Positions 10,984 to 22,570 of a stretch of 64,000 bases of DNA are shown one piece after another. Origin of the DNA: Calonectria ilicicola (lineage: Eukaryota > Ascomycota > Sordariomycetes > Hypocreales > Nectriaceae); assembly GCA_020809705.1 (NCBI GenBank), contig CP085828.1, forward strand, positions 3,410,001 to 3,474,000, in the 5' to 3' direction. The notes beneath the pieces are model-generated. The model was not told where the DNA came from. It did no database searches and was given only the letters and a program-made list of their open reading frames with translations. The first letter of the stretch is position 1, and each line of letters starts with the position of its first letter. The position numbers and the translations under genes were made by a program.

Positions 10984-11862
10984 TTAGTCCAACGGGCTCT
11001 CGGCTATCAAGGCGCGGAATCTTTCAACAAGCCTTGGGATCCATCTTGAAATCCACTCCAAAGGAATTTTGAGGAAGCAGATCTTAAGCAAGTCTCCCAG
11101 GCTAAGCATTTTTCGGATATTTTGCCTGTAGTACACATCCGACAACATACTCCCTGCAAATCCCTTGACTGAAAGAACCGCCTGGGGTTTGAGACGCAAA
11201 CGTCCTAAGCGTCGAAGCCACACCTCTTTCATGTATCGTACATCGTTCCATGTAGCGCCAAGATGGGCTATTCGAAGTCTTGGCGGCGGGTATTCTCGAG
11301 TTTTCCTTCGTCGCGTAGCTCGCCTGTTTAAATTCCTATGACTCCGGGTTTCAGTCTTCCTATACGTCCAATATATCTCATCGCTTGAACGGCACTGAAC
11401 AAATCCTTGATTATCGGAGCTAATTGCACCGGCGAAGAAATACTCTTCCTCCCGGTCCTCCCAAACGTCGGACCATTGATGATAATCGGAGTACCTTGCT
11501 TGATGACTACGCCACCCTACCGGATTCTCCCTCAAGTTGGTTTCTCGACGATGATGCGTCCTGGGCTGAGTGCGTTCAGCAGGCCCTGGCAGATCTGGAA
11601 TAAATTCGTCAGGCGGGTTGGAAGGATGATTGGATTCTTGATTCCCATCATCTGGCCTACGACAGCAAGCCAGCTCTAATCCTGATTTGGCTAACGATGC
11701 CTCTTGACGAAATGCTTTCAGTCTAAGTCGGCACTTCCAACAGCGACGTCCTAGCTCCAGACAGCGTTCGCAAGGAGGATCGGTACAGGTGCAAGGGTGA
11801 CTATCGGTGTCAGACTCGTCAGGTGGCGATATGCCAAATATGTCGTCATAGAGTATGTCCAT
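10984..11862 (-). CDS. Hypothetical Cys-rich protein, 292 aa
   Basis: Single-exon ORF starting MDILYDDIFG and ending ESPLD. Near residues 23-44 there is a dense cysteine cluster (CTCTDPPCERC, then CWKC) followed by a further CC at about residue 66. The middle is rich in Arg, His and Glu, and the last 60 residues are more hydrophobic (LGDLLKICFLKIPLEWISRW). The Cys pattern is not the Zn2Cys6 consensus, and I recognise no family. There is no signal peptide. It is the first gene after the RIP block, about 1 kb from the degenerate array, so it may be lineage-specific. Intact length and non-repetitive composition argue that it is real, but a missing intron or chance ORF cannot be excluded. Confidence 0.5.
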   Translation of the reverse strand: MDILYDDIFGISPPDESDTDSHPCTCTDPPCERCLELGRRCWKCRLRLKAFRQEASLAKSGLELACCRRPDDGNQESNHPSNPPDEFIPDLPGPAERTQPRTHHRRETNLRENPVGWRSHQARYSDYHQWSDVWEDREEEYFFAGAISSDNQGFVQCRSSDEIYWTYRKTETRSHRNLNRRATRRRKTREYPPPRLRIAHLGATWNDVRYMKEVWLRRLGRLRLKPQAVLSVKGFAGSMLSDVYYRQNIRKMLSLGDLLKICFLKIPLEWISRWIPRLVERFRALIAESPLD

Positions 11863-13700
11863 ATTGCGATAAGTCGATGGGTAAATTTGCGTACAAGCAG
11901 GGGCGGCGGCAGCAGAGCGTATTACTCTTGGTGAACATGGATGGGCCGCGGAGAAGCAACAACCCTATTGAGCACTAGGCAGAACTGGCCAGTATCAAGG
12001 GCGGGCCAAGCTTTTTTTTCGTCAGGATGACTTTGATACGCCCAAGACCATTGCCGGAAAAAAAAAAGCTTTGTCGTTCACACCTGATGCTCATGGTCAG
12101 CAAAGCGCTCTGATGAAAGCAATCGGAACCATCCCGGACATTGTCAGAGTCAAGTTCAGCCACCACTCGGCGGCTACCCTGCAGAGCCATATGTCAGCGG
12201 CTGAAATTGCGGCGCATGACTACCTACACCAACATGAGGCCATACATATGTTAGTAAAGCTGAGCCAACCGGGATGTTCGTCTTACGGATGCTGAGTCAC
12301 TATGAAAATCGCAAATGATTTCATCTCTTGCGGTCCATCTTTACACACCACTCATCCTATTTTGGTCGGGTAGTACATACGTTGACTTAGGTCCTGAACC
12401 TTTCGAGGCGTAGGTCACTCCATTCACTCTTAGCCTGCCCTTTTAGTGATGCACATCCGATAGTATTTTCGTATCTACGGTGAGGTAATGGCGTTATACA
12501 AGACGGCGGCCGCCCCGACCGTGATCCCCTATCACGCCTCCATGCACATGTATGGCTGTGCCACGAACTGCGTAGCTTTTTCGGCGATCGATTCTCTCTC
12601 GTGGTCCACAATACGGCCAAGTCGGTCACCATTTTATTACTCTCATCGGAAATTTGAGGAATGATTCAGGAGAGGTGATTTTTTTCTCCTTTCACACCCT
12701 CTGACTCTGATTCTGGTTCTGATTCTGGATGTTGGTGTATCCACATGACAGCTTTTTGAGGGGGAGAAACTGCATCATGCAAACTGCAGGTTCAACAATA
12801 CACACTTGTAAGTCAAGGATTACTCCGGCGCCCTAGAACATGAATCAATGCAACGGGTTAATCCAACACTGCCTGCGCTTGGACTAAGCCCAGCCACAGT
12901 CCTATCCGTGCCAAACACGGGTCATGATGCAAAAATGCGCGCAAAAAGCCTCCTTGATTCCTCATACAAGTCCGCATCAAAAAAAATTTGGTCGCCGAAT
13001 GGATCCCAAGTTTACATTGATCTCCACCGAAATACACGGGCGGCGGCCCGTGTCGATAGTCGATCCATGCTCCCACTTACACCCGTGATCAACACGGACA
13101 AATGAAAGAGAGCCAATTGAGTATGGCCTCGGTTCACTGGTCGCCGAGATAGCGAGTGCGAGGCGAGCACGGCGAGTTTTTTTTTTGCTCTGATTCATGT
13201 GTTTTTTTTCGTTGCTAAAATTGCTGAAACTTGCTCAGCATAGCTTATTTTTGTCATGGCCTTGCTTATTTGGGTGTTCTTGGCGATCAAGTGGCATTCC
13301 CTCTTTGAGTCATCCGCCATCGAAATCCGATCGTGCCCGCCCTCATCAAGCCCACCCCGAATCCTCCCGATGGCACCGTATCACGTGTGCCTGCAAACCC
13401 TCCGCTTAAACGCCATGGGGCTTGTCAAACCTCAGCGATCGCTCCGCAGGGGCCTCCACTGGGGCCGCCGCAAGGTTGCCGCAAAGCCCGCCGTCACCGA
13501 GAACCATCACTAGAACCCCAGGGCTTCACCTTGACCTATCCGATCCATCTTCGTGGCGCTCGTAACTCCTCCTGTCATACCCCAAATGGTTAGCGCGTAT
13601 GGGTATCCTGTCTACTCGTTTGCGTCCGCGGCAAAGACCGAGAGTCCGAAAAGGGATGCACCATAGTTAGAGCCAACCATGTCTCCCTCCAAAAGCTTGT
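11863..13700. other. Intergenic, no gene supported
   Basis: Only short overlapping ORFs on both strands, none with recognisable motifs or a coherent exon pattern. Contains a small TCTGATTCTGGT-type repeat near 12700-12730. The right end (about 13440-13650) is the GC-rich upstream region of the alternative oxidase gene. Confidence 0.6.
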
Positions 13701-13701
13701 G

Positions 13702-13709
13702 TATATAAG
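13702..13709 (+). promoter_or_regulatory. TATA-like box of the alternative oxidase gene
   Basis: TATATAAG lies 156 bp upstream of the chosen AOX start codon, followed by a pyrimidine-rich leader. Three CCG triplets stand further upstream at 13626, 13638 and 13646. Confidence 0.5.
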
Positions 13710-13864
13710 ACTCCTTAGGCCTTGTCAGGCACAAAGGCTTTTACTCCATCACTCTGTACTTCATCAAACATTCACAAGTCTTTACTGTGACATCCATCAG
13801 ACACCAATCTCACACCCCTTCTTATACCAAGTCTCTTAGACTTCCTCCTTCTTACATCGTCTCA

Positions 13865-15063
13865 ATGCTTTCGACACGCATCCAAACCCAAACCCACATC
13901 TCAAGACAGGCTGCTCAGCTTGGGAAAGCTGCAGTTTTTGATTATGTCCATTCTGCCTCATCCGCTTCTTCTCTCCTCCGATCTCCTGCTAGCCTTCGTT
14001 TAACATGTGCTGCATCTCAGCACCAGCAGGCACGATCCTTCTCCTCGACTCCAGCTGCCCAACTCCGTGACTTCTTCCCACCCAAGGACACTGCTCATAT
14101 CAAAACCACGGACCCGGCGTGGCCACACCATGGTTACACCTATGAGGAGATGAACGCAGTTGTTCCAGCTCATCGAAAGCCACGTTCCACAGGAGACTGG
14201 GTGGCCTGGAAGCTTGTCCGCATCGCCAGGTACTGCATGGACAAGGCCACTGGCATGGACCGCGAACAGCAAGTCGACAAAAAGAATCCAACTACAGCCA
14301 TTTCGGCCCAAAAACCTTTGACAGAAGCCCAATGGGTAGGTGCATTCATCACTAAAATCCCAGTAAGGTTAATAGGCTAATGTGTGACAACAGCTTATTC
14401 GCTTCATCTTCCTCGAAAGCGTTGCTGGTGTGCCAGGCATGGTTGGTGGAATGCTGCGACATCTCGGCAGCCTTCGCCGAATGAAACGCGACAATGGCTG
14501 GATCGAGACCCTTCTTGAGGAAAGTTACAACGAACGAATGCACCTCCTAACCTTTATGAAAATGTGCGAGCCAGGATGGTTTATGAAGATGATGATCATT
14601 GGCGCGCAAGGCGTTTTCTTCAATGGTCTCTTCGTTTCCTATCTTATTTCGCCAAAGATTGTCCATCGCTTTGTGGGTTATCTCGAAGAAGAGGCCGTCC
14701 ACACTTATACAAGATGCATCAAGGAGATCGAAGACGGTCACCTTCCAAAATGGAGCAACCCTGAGTTCCCAATTCCCGACATTGCTGTTACAGTGAGTTG
14801 CCAATTTGACACCCTTTTGATTGTGCACATGTACTGACGTGTTCCCTAATTAGTACTGGAACATTCCCAAGGAGCAACGCACCATGAAAGACCTTATTCT
14901 CTACATCCGCGCCGACGAAGCCGTTCACCGCGGTGTAAACCATACTCTTGGAAACCTAAACCAAACTGAGGACCCGAATCCATTTGTCAGCGAGTTTAAG
15001 GACCGAGAAGCCCGGAAGCCGGCTCTGCAGCCCGCAGGGTATGAGCGTGCTGATGTCATTTAA
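13865..15063 (+). CDS. aox1: Mitochondrial alternative oxidase, 359 aa
   Basis: Di-iron ubiquinol oxidase of the inner mitochondrial membrane; it passes electrons from ubiquinol to oxygen, bypassing complexes III and IV. Exons 13865-14335, 14394-14792 and 14854-15063; introns of 58 and 61 bp with GT/AG ends and CTAAT/CTGAC branch sites. The first about 60 residues form an Arg/Ser-rich mitochondrial leader ([20 protein letters not shown]). Di-iron ligands are all present: Glu165 in FLESVAG, Glu204 and His207 in YNERMH, a Glu in [10 protein letters not shown] (254-261), Glu312 and His315 in [12 protein letters not shown]. Length fits Neurospora AOD-1 as I recall it. An in-frame ATG at 13787 would add 26 residues; I prefer 13865 because the protein then starts with a normal leader. 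Confidence 0.95.
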
Positions 15064-18000
15064 AAGATTGACATCTCGAGTCTTTATCGCCAGCCGCACA
15101 CCTACCCTACACCACTTGACCTAAAAAGCATTTTTCCTTTGTATTAAGAGAGAGGAGCGAGTGTATAATAGAATTGATGATACCACGGCTGATGGCATTT
15201 AACGCCACCAGGGAGTTTATTTTGTTTTACTTTGGTTTTTTTTTTTTTTGGATTACGTTTTGTTCTTATCGACATTATTATTGCATCTATTCTCTCACCT
15301 TGGGGGAGAGCAATCCCAACTCTTTGTATGTACACAAAAGTATTCATGGCGCTGAAGCGTATCACCAGCCCCGGAAGGATCTTTTTATTGCGATTTACGC
15401 CGGAGCCTTCGGAATTTAGCAACATGAATATTCACAAAATAAGAAATGATTTCCCGTGCTACTGTGGCAGTGAAAGAAGCCCGCTGAGCAAAATTTCGGA
15501 CGAGCATGTCACCAATGCAGAGGATGAGGCTGGGTGGCAAGGCAGATTGAAGGATTTGCAAACGGCTGCCAGGAACGGTGTCAATCAGCGCCGTATAGAC
15601 TATTGCCGTGCAGATACTGGTTCAACGAAGATTCCATACAGAATGCGGTCAGACTACAAAGGAACCACGTGCCAGAATGCACCGCCTCGCTGAGAGCATA
15701 ATGGCGTCGCCTTGAATTATCGGGAGTGGATATGATGGGCTCAATCGGGAATAAAAAACCACCACCAACGGCTAGCCGCCTCATTTGCGCGGGCAGATCT
15801 CTGTTGGTGTGGCTTTATTTGGCAAAAACTCTATGGGAATCTCCGGCACAGTCCGATTCTTGGGGGCGCACGTATGGGGGGCCTCGTATACTGGATTTTC
15901 AAAGAGCTGACCAGCCAGCGCACGCAGTGTTGAACCTAGCCCAAGGCAACGATATTTTGACCTTGGGTACAAGTGGGACTTCGGAGGGGGGATCGACGGA
16001 GGCGGCCCTGTTGACCTACCGGTTTGGAACAAGGGCTGTTAAGCTTCTTTTGAGGCCGCGTAACCACCAGGCAGATACGGGCTAGAAGCCTTCTGTTGCA
16101 GTACGAGGGCTTGATAGCGTGCAGAAAGAAGCTGAAGCTGATGTCATGACGAAAGGGTGTCGGTGAGAACAGTCCGACGGGGGGGGGTGTCATGCAGTCA
16201 TCTATCTCACAAGTCTCAGTGGCACGAAGATATTGATAGATCATGGAAGAGGTGATCTGCAATTCTTACTCACTGCATTCCCCTCCCGCGGGACCCCCTC
16301 CACCAGAGAAAAAAAATAATAAAATAAATAAAACTAAAACATATCCTCTAGATCTTAGGCCACTTCTGATTTGTTCATCCCGCATATACGTCTTCTAAGA
16401 CTGAAGCAGATCAGACCCGCAAGAAGAAAACGTCCAGAATGTGATATCGCTCAGCGTAGCTCAGCACAGCCTCAACGTGTGGAGAAGTAAAAGGTGATCG
16501 CATTGCGGGCCGCGTGTAAGGCTGGGGCGGAGTCATATACGGTGTAGGATGTTTTTTTTTTCTCTCTTCTCTCTCGTTTCTTTTTCTTCTGAGACATCCT
16601 CAACCAGTCATGGCGGACTTCAGGGATATTCCAGGTGGGAAGTCTGTTTGAGATTCGAAGCCCCCAAAAGAAATTAGTAGATGAAAAGCAAGACAGAGAG
16701 GAAACACATGCTGCAACATGAAGTGTGAAAGCCCCTCTCCACTGGTGCCCCTCCCCAGCCTCATCTCTTGGCTTCTTCCACTGGGCCAAGAGGGTCTCTT
16801 TGGTCGGGGACGTTGCCGATAGGTGGGACAGCTATATCTGGCCTATCTATAGCTATTTAAAATGTTAGATGAGGCAGTGTTCTGGCTTTTGTGGAGGAAC
16901 GAGGTTTGTTTCCAGCTCCCCAGGGGCCCAGGGGTCGCTTAAGTTTCTAGGGCATCACTATTCTATTCTTGTAGTTCCCACGTTTAATGGCGAGATGAGG
17001 TTAAGTCGGTAACGGGCCTTTGCCGGCTCGATGGAGACATCATGTGTCTCCATGAAGGCGGTGCACCGTGTCCCGCTGCGCCCAGGGGTATGAGTGAAAA
17101 CAATGTTTCCGGCGGATCCATAGCGCTGTCGCATCGTCAGACGAGTTTCATCTTCGCAGGGCACCAGCGAATTGAAGCTCGCCGTGGCGTCCCAGGGGGG
17201 TCTTTGCTGTCAAAACCCATGGCGGAAGTTAAAGCAAGCTAACAGCCACTTGGCGCCCATGTGGAGGAGCTTGCTCTTGTCGCGCCAATTTCGATTTTCT
17301 CGTTTACCAGCCAAAACAGCCACATGCGGGACCCCCCCGGAAGCTTTTGTTCTGTTCAACGATTAGCGCCCACTGGAGATTGAAGGTAGCATGGGCAGCG
17401 AACAAGACCACTCTGTATGTGGTAAATGGAGCAGGTGGTGGCACAGCCTCGGTGATTACCCCTCTTGTCGAACCGGAATTCATGAGTGACAGATGTCCTC
17501 TTTGGGGGGTACCATGCGCTGTTATTTGCCCGCTATTTGATGAGAGGGGTTGGCAAAGGTTCCTTTCGAGCACTTCAGCAGGGCAGTGAGAGGAGCATGG
17601 ATGAGATACGAGCGAAACGATGAACCTGAGAGACACTACTAAACGAACGTGAAAAATCTCGTGTAGGTCGTTAGGAGTTCGCTTCATGTTTGTTCAATGT
17701 GATTTTTTTTTTAGCCCTATGCATACATCCACGCATGCATGCATTTGATCTATGTGTCTTGCTGCGGATTGGTATCCGTATCCGCGTACCTTCAAACAAT
17801 TGTAGGGTGTAGGGTGTAGGGTGTAGGGTACAATGCGTGCTACCCGCGGTTGAGATTTTGTATGGCCCGTTCGGATCTTTCCCAGCACTCCTCCTGTTAG
17901 ACTCTGGTCGGTTTGAGCTGTGATGTGCATTGCTTTGCTGAGTTGTTTGTAGGGCGGGACCAATCGCAAGCTGGGATGATGCCTGTGTGTTTTTACTGTA

Positions 18001-18618
18001 TTGACGTGCACCAACCTTCCGACTAGCAATAGAGTCTGTTGCCGCTTTTTGCGCAGCGCACGAGCCTATTTTAATGCGACTGTTACGTGGATGCACAAAA
18101 GCGAATCTGCACAAGTACCGTTTTGGATCGAATATGTATGGAACCGTTTAAAACTGACAGATGTGCTTTGGGCATCATATTGCCGCTTCTTGCGCGTTAA
18201 TATACCTTCCGAGGTTGGGCATAGCTCCCGTGCCGAGGCATGGTTCAACTAGTAAATTTTCTATCTACATTCTGTGTATCTGTGTGTTCTGCTGTGCTAT
18301 TGTGCCAACGATCTGACTGAAGGTATCGTAGACCCATCCATTCAATGGTGGTGAATCGAGCACCCTCGGAGACACTCATCATAACTGCGTTAACATGAAA
18401 TTCATCGCTCATCAGCCTGGTATGCAAGGGGTAATTGTGTTGTATGCGATCTGGTTCCATCCATTTCCACCTTTCTCATCCCCAAAGATGTCCCGTGAAC
18501 CCGCTTCTTAAGCTTCCCGTGTGATTAAATGCGTTGACAAATGATTGTAAGTTTGTGGGATTGTTCTTTCTTTTTTAGAATTTTTTTTTAGGGCTTGCAC
18601 TCGGCGATTGATGTTTTG
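15064..18618. other. 3.5-kb intergenic region, no gene supported
   Basis: 3' region of the AOX gene followed by sequence with only short, motif-free ORFs. Contains homopolymer T runs (15238-15249, 16553-16562) and the TGTAGGG array at 17801-17828. I see no tRNA fold or transposon hallmark. Confidence 0.55.
17801..17828 (+). repeat. (TGTAGGG)4 telomere-like heptamer array
   Basis: Four perfect tandem copies of TGTAGGG, one base longer than the fungal telomere unit TTAGGG. Isolated and internal. Confidence 0.9.
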
Positions 18619-19185
18619 CTAGCTTGCATAGGTGTAGTCTTTGTGGTCGTAGTCTCTTGGTTTTGGTGGAACCGGTGGGGGCTGCTCTCCTGCAACCACA
18701 TGGTAGGCTGGGAGTTCGGAGGGAGGGTGTCTAGGGCTGAATGGCCTTTCAAAATGGCGATCGCTGACGGGCAGCTCCACGAATTCTGATTGGAAAGTGC
18801 CCCGGCGGCTGATGGTGCTTCTGCTTGGCGATAGAGAAGCGTCTCGGAATTCTAGCTCAGAGTTCTCGTTCTGATGCCAGTGGTGGTGGTGGACGTGGAC
18901 GTGAACGCCCTGACCATCGTTTATACCATCAAGGACGCGAGTGCCGCAACCGCCCACAGTTCGAAGTAGCACCTGGACGATGCGGGACAGCCCGTCCTTG
19001 GAAGAATTGGATTCTGACCGAAGGCTCTCGTGAGACCTTGAGCGGCGAAGACCACCTGGGCGACAACGACGGCATATTGAATGAATCGCAGGAAAACCTG
19101 GGCCAGCAGGATACTTGCGGTGAAATTCTCTTGAGCGACTTCGCCCACATGCGGCGCATGTATGGCGGTCAAGTCGAGAACTCAT
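18619..19185 (-). CDS. Hypothetical protein with N-terminal Cys/His knuckle, about 188 aa
   Basis: Reads MSSRLDRHTCAACGRSRSRE and ends DYTYAS. Residues 8-40 hold CxxC...H...CxxC (HTCAACG and SICRRCR), which looks like a small zinc-binding knuckle. The rest is polar and disordered: Arg/Ser-rich, a HVHVHHHHWH stretch in the middle, and a Pro-rich tail (PPPVPPKPR) that could bind an SH3 domain. An in-frame ATG at 19329 would give 236 aa, but those 48 residues look like leader. I recall similar short proteins as uncharacterised in Sordariomycetes, without a named family. It stands alone between gene-free stretches. Confidence 0.6.
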   Translation of the reverse strand: MSSRLDRHTCAACGRSRSREFHRKYPAGPGFPAIHSICRRCRPGGLRRSRSHESLRSESNSSKDGLSRIVQVLLRTVGGCGTRVLDGINDGQGVHVHVHHHHWHQNENSELEFRDASLSPSRSTISRRGTFQSEFVELPVSDRHFERPFSPRHPPSELPAYHVVAGEQPPPVPPKPRDYDHKDYTYAS

Positions 19186-19329
19186 ATTGAATGAATTGGT
19201 GAAAAATGATAGACAAGATGTTGATTCTGCTGTTCTACTCTCCAGACCCGGGGAGTGAGTCGGATTGGGGGTCGAATATATGCCCTCTCTATGAGCGGGG
19301 TGAGCAGATGCCAGCCCCTCTTGCATCAA

Positions 19330-22300
19330 CAGATGACGAGATGGGGAGAATTGACTTTACCTGATTCATGGCAAGAGAAGATCAAGCAAAGTTCGCACCC
19401 CTACGACCAATTTCGAGACAGAGGCTGCAATTGATTGCTGGTGTTCTGTCCCGGTGAGCTAGCCTGAAGGGCTCGGACTGAAGGGGCTGCTGCGTTATGA
19501 CCCCAGTTGTTACCCGGATATTGCTCCTTCACGGGGGATACCATGTTAAAATGGATGATCACGCTGCTAAATCAATTTATTTCCACGCTCGGCATTGGCT
19601 ATTTCCAAAATTCTTGCGCCGGGGACGATATTCTAGGGCCCGGGCCTACGACTCGGGGTCGCTCACCTCGGTGACGCGCAGAAGGTGCCAGTCTCATCAA
19701 CAGTAGATCTGGAAAACAAATGTCTCCACTCTTTCATCGGAACTTGCATCTGACGTGTGAACGACCCTCGACTCTACTGAGACCCTGAGTTTGTCCCTGG
19801 TATTTAGAATTGGCGGCAATTTAGAGGCGTGCAATGACATGCCCTGGCGGTCCCTGATGAAGGGTCTGAGGTCTACATGGAGTGTTGGCCCCGTGAAGCC
19901 TTCAGCAGCATTTAATCAAGAAGCGCCACTTGAGATGAAAGACGACAAATAATCCCCGTAGCGTCGCAGCCACTCTCGGTACCCGGGTAGTGGGGGGCGC
20001 CTAATGCTGATGCAGCAGTAGCCATTGACAAGACCTGGGCAGCCCGCTGAAAAGTAACAGCGAGAAAATCCCGTTATCCAAGCAAATGGGGCCTGTTATC
20101 GTTCTGGCTATCGCGGATACTACGTTAACCTTCCCGTTCTGGAGCTACGGGAAAAAGGGCGAGACCGGGCCACCAGCTGTCAATTAGAAACGGGCTCTTG
20201 TGCGACAGCCAATATCGACGAATGCCGGGCCTCTTTGACAAAACGGGTACCTAATTGCTCCGTTAAGTGGCTGGGAATTGTTCATGGAACCCTCAAAAAA
20301 CCCTGATTTTGTCCAATGACAAGGGCAAGGGGTAGGCGAGGCAATCGCCCACCTATAGGATCCGTGGAATTTTACGCGGGACATCGGAAGCGAGCCATTA
20401 CCAGAGGTGATGGGGAGAATATCCACCAGTCAAACAAGAGCTTGGAATGGAATTCAGTAGAATGTACTCACTCTGTACAATTCGGTGTCGGGTATGACCG
20501 CGCAAGCCATGTCCTGCCAGCCATAGAACTGTTAGGCTGCCGCTAGGGAGCTGTCACCAACCAAATGGTTGGGACTCGCGCGGGACTTGGCTAGGACACA
20601 AATGCTAAGTCCTGGGCCACGACCAACACCAGATACAACTGAAGGATCGGTTTTGAATGGTTTGATGGTGTCAAGTGCCTTCATTTCCCACAAAGCCTGA
20701 CTCGAATGGTAGATACTTAGGCAGACTGGATGAACTCTAACCAACAAAGATCCTGATGGGGTCGTGCTACAGATCGCGTGCATCCTACGGCAGGGACAAC
20801 AAAGCAATCCTGTTGTCGACTTGGACAATCGGGGCTTCTCACCTTACCTGAGACTGTTACTACGAGTGAATGAATCGCGGCAAGCGAGCGAGCCTTGGGC
20901 GGTGGTTTATGACGCATACACTCATTCTCAGACGTTGTTTTCGTGGGCCCTCTGAACAAACAATCCACTACCGATGGAATGGAGCCCACCGTTATTGACC
21001 TCGTTTTGGGCTGACGTGAGGCTGGGCGGCCGTTTTGCACATTGCTATCCGTTTCAATTGCATAAACATTGGATAAAACTGCTTGAAACAAACACGTGAT
21101 TTTTCGGTATTGGAAACGATAAAAAGGCTTGTGCTCTAAAAAAGAGCGGCAACGCGGCTAAACCCAAAATGTCAAGCGCCCGAGCCCTTGGCCTGGTGCT
21201 GCTGCCAATGCATGCCTCCATCACCCCTCTATCACATACTAGCACCTGGCACTTAGGACCTAGCACTTAGTACCTCGCACTTAGTACCTCGCAGCACCGA
21301 CATCACCAACAAGATGGACGACGACACTAAGCTTCCCGCGCCAGGCACTGCGCCTGCTGGCAAACACCCTGGAAGGCGATATATTTAGCAAGAGTTGCTG
21401 GTTAGCTGCGAGCTGCTGCTGTCCGTTTGACCCGCACACGGTCGTGCAGCAAACCTCGGCGGCCAGGTCCGTCACCAACATGTACATGTGCATGCACCTA
21501 CCGACCAGGCCCTGGATGCCAAGGTGCAGTCCAGGCGACCGAAAGGTTACTTTGCTGGAATAAGCTGCATGTACGTACCCGGTCACCCATGGGGCTCCAG
21601 CTACCCACCCTCCTCCATTTTGTTCAACGTGTTGAGCTTTGTTTGACACCACTGACTGGTCTTGCACAGCCTCGCTCGCCCGCCGCACCAGATGCTGTCT
21701 GGTCCGCCATCAGGCCTTTTGAGACAAGGACACACTGTCACGTACATCCACACCCCCGTCTCCGTTCCTCCCCATGCGCCGAGGATTTCTAGGAATTTCC
21801 GACTCCCCTGCGAGCATGCCTTTGGTCAGACAAGTCCAGTCAGACTGCGATTTACACCCCTCTCTCCTCACCAACCCACTCCCTCAGAGTTCCGCCCCGC
21901 CAACCTACTTGCTCTGAACTCACCACCCAGGCGCTTAGTGCCCAGTCCAGTGCCGGCCAGCGAAAGTCCAGTGCTGTGGCCCCCCCCCTTGTCCCGCGTG
22001 CCCACCAGTCGCCTTTCGTCTCTCGCCTTGCCGCCTCTTGTCTCTTGCTCCCCTCAGTCATTCCCAAGTACCAGTCGCCAGTGCCAGTCATCAGAGGCTC
22101 CAGCACGAAGCACCCGCAGGAGAGCAGCAGCACATTTTGCCCTCCTGGCAGCCAGAGCTCAAACCCCAAACCCCAAACACGTTTCTGCTTTTGTCGCCTG
22201 GTCGGCCGCCTTGTCGTTTGCCGCACCAAATTCCAAATCTCCTACTCCAACACCACTGCCCGCCCACCTCTACTTCTCTCCACTACTTTACCCGCTCAAC

Positions 22301-22570
22301 ATCACGCACCTCCAGCAAATACCCAACTTGAGGATTCGCTGCCCTTGAGGGAAGTATTCTCCAAGCTTCACAACCAACACCACATCGCTCTGTTCGAAAC
22401 GCTCCTCTCCACGCGCCTCCCACCCCTCCCATCCACGCGTCCGGCCGCTGCGATAGGACCGTTCCCCCGCTCATTGCATCACCCGTGAGCGCACAGCCCC
22501 CCCGGCATCGCCACGGTGCCTGAAGGCTGATCGGGAATCTGCCTTGTGCTTCTAATCTCGGACACACATC
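19330..22570. other. Intergenic region and long pyrimidine-rich leader of crz1
   Basis: No supported gene from 19330 to about 21300. From about 21650 to 22570 the plus strand is C/T-rich with many small ATG-started ORFs, as expected of a long promoter and 5' leader. A short direct repeat of CACTTAGTACCTCG lies at about 21268-21293. The ORFs within 21662-22488 overlap one another in different frames and show no motifs. Confidence 0.55.

Noticed and set aside
17671..18114. 147-aa minus-strand ORF including the TGTAGGG array
   Set aside because: Part of it is a translation of the heptamer array (PYTLHPTPYT); two overlapping frames compete.
21662..22488. Overlapping plus-strand ORFs of 97-228 codons upstream of crz1
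   Set aside because: Pro/Ser/Leu-rich products of C/T-rich leader DNA in competing frames; no recognisable domain.
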